Below are positions 22,181-25,113 of a stretch of 25,113 nucleotides of DNA, in pieces. The translations under genes and the position numbers were made by a program. The notes beneath the pieces are model-generated. The model had not been told where the DNA came from. It made no database searches and worked only from the letters and a program-made list of their open reading frames with translations. The stretch's first letter is position 1. Each line of letters starts with the position of its first letter. Source of the stretch: Methanobacteriota archaeon (GTDB taxonomy: Archaea; Methanobacteriota; Methanobacteria; Methanobacteriales; Methanobacteriaceae); the NCBI GenBank assembly GCA_023436175.1, contig JAEZKE010000127.1, positions 1-25,113 of the forward strand. Direction: 5' to 3'.

Positions 22181-22750
22181 CGAAAACTTCATTTTTCGAA
22201 ACCTTCATGTTTGTGCCATCCCACTGTTGGTTTCTCAAACATCAGAAATCAAAAATTTCCAAATGCCGTAGGTTTTCGAACCCAAAAAACTTCGTTTTTT
22301 TTTGAGTTGAGGAAATAAAAACTTACAAACACAATTGTTTATGATGTCGAAAACGTTGTTTTCGATGACCCCTAAAATCAAAGCATACAAAAACCTTTGG
22401 TTTTTGCTGTTGAAATTGGAAATTTTAACAGATTTTCGAGGGCTATCACACTTTCTCAAAAATTCTTCGAATTTTTGGAGCCCTCGAACACGTAGTATTC
22501 GGGGCTCTCGAATGCAACGCATTCGGAGCATCGAAATTATAAATTTCGAATGCCACGAAATCATAGATTTCGATGGCACGAAAAACTGTCAAAATCTATA
22601 ATTTTGACGTATCGAAAATTGAAAATTTTCGAATACTTTGTTTTTCGTAAGCTTCGATTGTGATGCACCAAACGCGAAGCGTTTGAATGCGCCAAAAAAT
22701 CTGATATTTTTTGAGAGTTTCCGAACTACAAAAAACTTCGTTTTTATAGG
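22181..22750. repeat. dense array of about 15 small hairpins, mostly with 3-nt loops
   Basis: Perfect or near-perfect inverted repeats follow each other at short intervals. Examples with arms and loop are TCGAAAAC-gtt (22347-22365), CAAAAACC-ttt (22388-22406), CAAAAATTC-ttc (22457-22477) nested in CGAGGGCT/AGCCCTCG (22437-22486), GCTC/CGAATGC-aac (22504-22529), TCGAAATT-ata (22531-22549), CGAAATC-ata in TGCCA/TGGCA (22551-22578), GTCAAAAT with a 5-nt loop (22588-22608), TCGAAAATT-gaa (22612-22632) and CAAACGC-gaa (22669-22685). Arm sequences differ from hairpin to hairpin, and TCGA recurs at the edges. Open frames across the array are by-products. The DNA up to 22,856 shows nothing else. Confidence 0.85.
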
Positions 22751-22856
22751 TTTTAGTATTCATCTAATCTTTTTAATTAATTTTATATTTCCAGTTAAAG
22801 CGAATAAGATTATTTTTAAAATCATTTTTTATGTGAATTATGTAAAATATGTATGA

Positions 22857-22895
22857 ATAATAGAAAAGTTTTTATTACTATTTTAACATACTAAT
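22857..22895 (+). promoter_or_regulatory. shared upstream element, copy 5 (gene E)
   Basis: ATAATAGAAAAGTTTTTATT then ACTATTTTAACATACTAAT. It lies about 110 bases before gene E, closer than in A-D, so the leader of E is short. Confidence 0.55.
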
Positions 22896-23005
22896 AATGC
22901 TAATTGTATTAATCAGGTCGATTATATTAAGTCAATAATTTGTACTAATTTAATTGATTTGTATTAATCAAATTGCACGAAATATTTGAGAGGGAGGTGA
23001 AATAT

Positions 23006-23356
23006 ATGAAACGACCAATGCTAATTTTATTACTAACGTTCATTGCAGCAGTAGGAATGACTGGAGCAGCATCAGCACAACTTATCGACATAAACCTAAC
23101 CCTAGATCCTAACGCATCTCTATTAAGTCCAACTCAAAATCAAACTCAAGACCAGGCACAGGCTCAAACACAAGTATCAACCATAACCAATACAAATAAT
23201 TTAACAAACGCCAACACAAACGTAGCAACCAGTAGTTCTTCCTTTACCAACACCAACAACATATCAAATACCAACACATTTAACCCAGTTATAATTACTA
23301 GCAACTCAAATACTATAGGCGGTATAACTGTTAGATCATTTAACTTCAACGCCTAA
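23006..23356 (+). CDS. secreted Asn/Gln-rich protein (E) without C-terminal anchor
   Basis: GGGAGGTGA just before the ATG at 23006 decides the start, although the frame is open 11 codons further up. The 116-residue product has a signal peptide (MKRPMLILLLTFIAAVGMTG, cleavage near ASA|QLI) and a low-complexity mature chain: SPTQNQTQDQAQAQTQ near 41-56, Asn/Thr-rich repeats, then NTNTFNPVI and a short end RSFNFNA. Most of it parallels protein D, but the protein stops where D continues to its anchor-like C-terminus, and the DNA after the stop does not carry the missing part in another frame. It may be released or bound to the wall non-covalently. Function unknown. Confidence 0.78.
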   Translation: MKRPMLILLLTFIAAVGMTGAASAQLIDINLTLDPNASLLSPTQNQTQDQAQAQTQVSTITNTNNLTNANTNVATSSSSFTNTNNISNTNTFNPVIITSNSNTIGGITVRSFNFNA

Positions 23357-23402
23357 ACTAATAATCCAAATGTTTAGGTGATGTTAAAACCTGTTGTTAA
23401 AT

Positions 23403-23469
23403 AGAATCGTCAGTGTGGTTACCATAATATGGTTATTATACAATGCAAGCTGATTGCACTGACGATTCT
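23403..23469. repeat. 13-bp hairpin with 21-base shared sequence (copy 1)
   Basis: AGAATCGTCAGTG (23403-23415) and CACTGACGATTCT (23457-23469) pair perfectly. Inside the right half lies ATGCAAGCTGATTGCACTGA (23443-23462, extended by one A to the left), which is the reverse complement of 23861-23881 in the second hairpin. It begins 46 bases after gene E and has no T-run behind it, so a simple terminator is unlikely. It could be a small RNA, a recombination site or a mobile hairpin. Confidence 0.7.
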
Positions 23470-23724
23470 CCAGGTTTATAAAGTTTCCAACTTAAATTTA
23501 AAAAATAGTTTAAATTAATTAAAATTTATTTAAATCTTTATATCTCTTTAAAAAATTATTATCTCTAATTTCAACTTTATAAAAGCTTATTGATATTAAA
23601 ATCTAAAATAATTTTGAAAATAATGCTAAATATAAGCTATTTTTAAAAAAAATCACCTTATTATTTCAGACATTCCAAAATTAATTCTATTTTTAATGTT
23701 TTAGTGAGGTAGTTTTTAGATCAT

Positions 23725-23764
23725 TACTAATGATAAGTTTTTTATTACATTAATTACATAATAA
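23725..23764 (+). promoter_or_regulatory. shared upstream element, copy 6 (orphan)
   Basis: ACTAATGATAAGTTTTTTAT then TACATTAATTACATAATAAG. No plausible secreted-protein start follows before the next copy at 24,145; the first ATG (23775) opens only 14 codons. The only structure within 160 bases downstream is the hairpin at 23843-23919. The preceding DNA from 23,470 shows nothing I can name. Confidence 0.55.
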
Positions 23765-23842
23765 GTATTGTAATATGGACGTACAGTCTAAATTTAGTAA
23801 TATTTTGGTATTGATCTAAAATATTAACTAATTTAGTTACAT

Positions 23843-23919
23843 AAGACCAAACGGAATTTTTCAGTGCAATCAGCTTGCATTACAACTTTATTAATTACTC
23901 ACTGTTTCCGTTTGGTCTT
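23843..23919. repeat. 14-bp hairpin with 21-base shared sequence (copy 2, inverted)
   Basis: AAGACCAAACGGAA (23843-23856) pairs perfectly with TTCCGTTTGGTCTT (23906-23919), with an inner CAGTG/CACTG pair (23862-23866/23900-23904). The left half contains TCAGTGCAATCAGCTTGCAT plus one more T (23861-23881), the exact reverse complement of the repeat in copy 1. The outer arms differ from those of copy 1. The stretch from here to 24,144 has no other feature that I can support. Confidence 0.7.
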
Positions 23920-24144
23920 TGAATTTGTAGAAGTTTATACTCGTTTTTAAGTGATAAATAAACATTTAAAAAAAACTATTTTTTTCAAAATTAATTATTG
24001 ATTTAAAAAGATTACCGTGTCTTACTGCAGTTATTTACCAATTTAACTAAATAAATACCATATTAAAACAGTACTATCCCTAATTTAACGTATTAACTAA
24101 AAAATTAGTTTTAGTTCCTTTTAATTTCCATTTATCCAAATTTC

Positions 24145-24187
24145 TGATAATAATAGTATTAGAAATATTTTTATTACTTAAAATACA
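24145..24187 (+). promoter_or_regulatory. shared upstream element, copy 7 (gene F)
   Basis: GATAATAATAGTATTAGAAA then TATTTTTATTACTTAAAATAC. It is a variant of the element also found before gene G, placed about 65 bases before the start. Confidence 0.6.
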
Positions 24188-24200
24188 TAAACCAACATTT

Positions 24201-24226
24201 GATACAAAATTTTGATATTTTGTATC
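24201..24226 (+). promoter_or_regulatory. palindrome in the gene F leader
   Basis: GATACAAAAT (24201-24210) and ATTTTGTATC (24217-24226) are perfect 10-bp arms around a 6-base centre. Gene G has the same palindrome in the same place. It sits between promoter element and Shine-Dalgarno site, so it may be an operator at the transcription start or an RNA hairpin. Confidence 0.6.
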
Positions 24227-24251
24227 AGATGTATGCGTTGGAGGTGAAAAT

Positions 24252-24443
24252 ATGAAAAGGCAGCTAGCAATCCTCATAATTGCATTAACCATTGCAATTG
24301 GCTGTACTGGCGCAGTAGCAGCAAGTGTTAACACCAACACTAACGTAATAAACAACATCAATACTCAACAACAACAAGAAAATGTATACCACCCATACTA
24401 TCCATACCACCCTTATCCATGGTACCCACCATTCGGTCCATGA
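24252..24443 (+). CDS. small secreted Tyr/Pro/His-rich protein (F)
   Basis: The 63-residue product has a signal peptide (MKRQLAILIIALTIAIGCTG, cleavage near AVAA|SVN), an Asn/Gln-rich linker NTNTNVINNINTQQQQ and a C-terminal stretch YHPYYPYHPYPWYPPF of tyrosine, proline and histidine. GGAGGTGA lies five bases before the ATG. The Cys at 18 is in the hydrophobic core and could suggest a lipobox (IGC), but the usual context is poor. Its signal peptide and leader are close to those of gene G. The aromatic tail could pack onto other surface polymers or bind metal through His; this is only inference. Confidence 0.75.
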   Translation: MKRQLAILIIALTIAIGCTGAVAASVNTNTNVINNINTQQQQENVYHPYYPYHPYPWYPPFGP

Positions 24444-24494
24444 TATGGAATTTACTATCAACAAACTAAGGTATATCCGTCAGTATAACTAAAT

Positions 24495-24525
24495 AAGGAG
24501 GATTGAAACCCTCCTTTTCTATTTT
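24495..24525 (+). terminator. terminator of gene F
   Basis: AAGGAGG (24495-24501) pairs with CCTCCTT (24510-24516), followed by TTCTATTTT. It lies about 50 bases after the gene F stop. Unlike genes A-D the stop codon is not part of the hairpin. Confidence 0.6.
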
Positions 24526-24644
24526 CAACTTGTTATAATTTTAATTAAGCACAATAATCATGATAAACAAGTTTATTTAATTATATTAAATTAAAATTAG
24601 GCAGATAAATAATTATATTAAATAAAACTAATTTTACTGAAAAT

Positions 24645-24800
24645 TTAGCTTTTAATTTTAAAATCAATAAAAAAGAAGTAATTTCTTGCTCTTGCAACTT
24701 TTTTTGCAGTTACAATTTCATCAATTGCAATTAAACCAACAAAGAATTTTCTAAAGTATTCTTGTTGCCCGAATTGCTCCTTTTCTTTTATTTTTCTAAA
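24645..24800 (-). pseudogene. possible gene fragment without start codon
   Basis: On the minus strand a 51-codon frame between two stops encodes an apparently protein-like sequence including FGQQEYFRKFFVGLIAIDEI and VTAKKVARARN, ending DFKIKS before TAA at 24645-24647. There is no ATG, GTG or TTG at the front (the frame opens directly after a TAA), so it is not an intact gene. The mix of charged and hydrophobic residues looks less random than most frames in this AT-rich DNA. I do not recognise the family. The rest of the spacer 24,526-24,835 shows nothing else. Confidence 0.3.
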
Positions 24801-24835
24801 TTAGATGTATATTATGGTACAGTATGGTACAATTT

Positions 24836-24880
24836 TGATAATAATACCATTACAAATATTTTTATTAATTAAAAAACATA
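24836..24880 (+). promoter_or_regulatory. shared upstream element, copy 8 (gene G)
   Basis: GATAATAATACCATTACAAA then TATTTTTATTAATTAAAAAAC. It is nearly the same as copy 7, at the same distance from its gene. Confidence 0.6.
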
Positions 24881-24891
24881 TACCAACTCAC

Positions 24892-24916
24892 GATACAAAA
24901 TATCAAATTTTGTGTC
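24892..24916 (+). promoter_or_regulatory. palindrome in the gene G leader
   Basis: GATACAAAAT (24892-24901) pairs with ATTTTGTGTC (24907-24916) with one G-T position. It is the counterpart of 24201-24226; the arms are kept while the 5-base centre differs. Confidence 0.6.
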
Positions 24917-24942
24917 AAATGTATGCATGTGGAGGTGAAAAT

Positions 24943-25113
24943 GTGAAAAAGCAGATAGCAATTCTCATAATGGCATTTGTCGTTTCAATGAGTTTCATCG
25001 GAGCAGTAGCAGCGCAACCTGGACCAGGGCCAAGAGAAGGGTTCGGACCAGGATATGGCCCAGGACATGGATCCGGATACGGACCAGGATGGGGACACGG
25101 ACCACGATGGGGC
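24943..25113 (+). CDS. secreted Gly/Pro-rich protein (G), cut by the window end
   Basis: GTG at 24943, five bases after GGAGGTGA, starts a frame that is still open at the last base (57 codons seen); the overlapping ATG at 24941 is followed at once by TGA. The signal peptide VKKQIAILIMAFVVSMSFIG with cleavage near AVAAQ closely resembles that of F. The mature part is a run of G-P-G-type repeats with aromatic and basic residues (FGPGYGPGHGSGYGPGWGHG). Such chains are usually disordered and structural. The C-terminus, and so any anchor, is outside the window. Leader and promoter element are paralogous to those of F. Confidence 0.72.
   Translation, partial: MKKQIAILIMAFVVSMSFIGAVAAQPGPGPREGFGPGYGPGHGSGYGPGWGHGPRWG

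Noticed and set aside
22181..22750. CRISPR array
   Set aside because: There is no constant direct repeat: arm sequences differ from hairpin to hairpin, spacing is irregular and no cas gene is near.
22235..22856. Open frames on both strands through the hairpin array (about 72-114 codons)
   Set aside because: They follow the palindromic DNA, lack ribosome sites and have odd compositions; open frames on opposite strands over the same inverted repeats are expected by-products.
22973..23005. Extended N-terminus of protein E
   Set aside because: GGGAGGTGA is located for the ATG at 23006, and the added acidic residues do not fit a signal peptide.
23403..23919. tRNA-like or riboswitch assignment for the two hairpins
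   Set aside because: No cloverleaf, T-loop or known aptamer core is visible; they are single long stems.
17976..25113. Genomic island with integrase or transposon
   Set aside because: No integrase, transposase, tRNA target or terminal repeats were seen in the window; the locus looks like local duplication.

Overview
The window looks like a chromosomal piece of a methanogenic archaeon of the order Methanobacteriales, most likely Methanobacterium or a close relative. The grounds are AT-rich DNA, archaeal TATA boxes, Shine-Dalgarno sites of the AGGAGGTGAT type, archaeal class III (QxSxE) pilins with a type II archaeal prepilin peptidase, archaeal-type phosphoglycerate mutase, and a block asnB-gatC-ACT-hom-apgM followed by pyrG that I recall (not checked) in the same order in Methanothermobacter. 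No rRNA, tRNA, IS element or CRISPR array was recognised.

Left part (1-2,423): the tail of an unidentified gene, a small duplicated patch holding a decayed copy of the dph6 3' end and a cluster of tri-loop hairpins, then dph6 (diphthamide synthesis) and a membrane protein, both on the minus strand. Middle-left (2,424-10,836): a pilus or surface-fibre locus. It has a tightly packed five-gene minus-strand operon (7,453 to 2,424) of three large pilin-like proteins, a small classical class III pilin and a membrane-anchored PepSY-like protein, a divergent pilin at 7,672, a membrane protein, another pilin at 9,590 and the prepilin peptidase that would process them. Middle (10,874-17,377): housekeeping genes on the minus strand, namely pyrG, apgM, homoserine dehydrogenase with its ACT-domain partner, gatC and asnB, plus a possible 48-residue ORF.

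Right part (17,400-25,113) is the unusual region: seven small secreted proteins (A-G), all on the plus strand and each standing alone between long AT-rich spacers. Eight copies of one upstream element (core AAGTTTTTATTA) lie among them, one per gene plus an orphan. A, B, C and D end in the same 32-residue module (motif P-[LM]-[QK]-[KE]-[TAS]-G-L, membrane segment, basic tail in A-C), which resembles a sortase or archaeosortase sorting signal. Leaders of A-C are long and contain distant complementary arms; hairpins sit just before the Shine-Dalgarno site in B-D; stop codons of A-D lie inside the terminator hairpin. E, F and G have related signal peptides but no C-terminal anchor. This looks like a tandemly duplicated, co-regulated family of cell-surface proteins, which I regard as the best candidate for an undescribed system here.

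The same region holds two non-coding oddities: a 570-bp array of about 15 small hairpins with mostly 3-nt loops (22,181-22,750), of the same style as the cluster at 383-478, and two larger hairpins (23,403-23,469 and 23,843-23,919) sharing a 21-bp inverted repeat and bracketing the orphan element.
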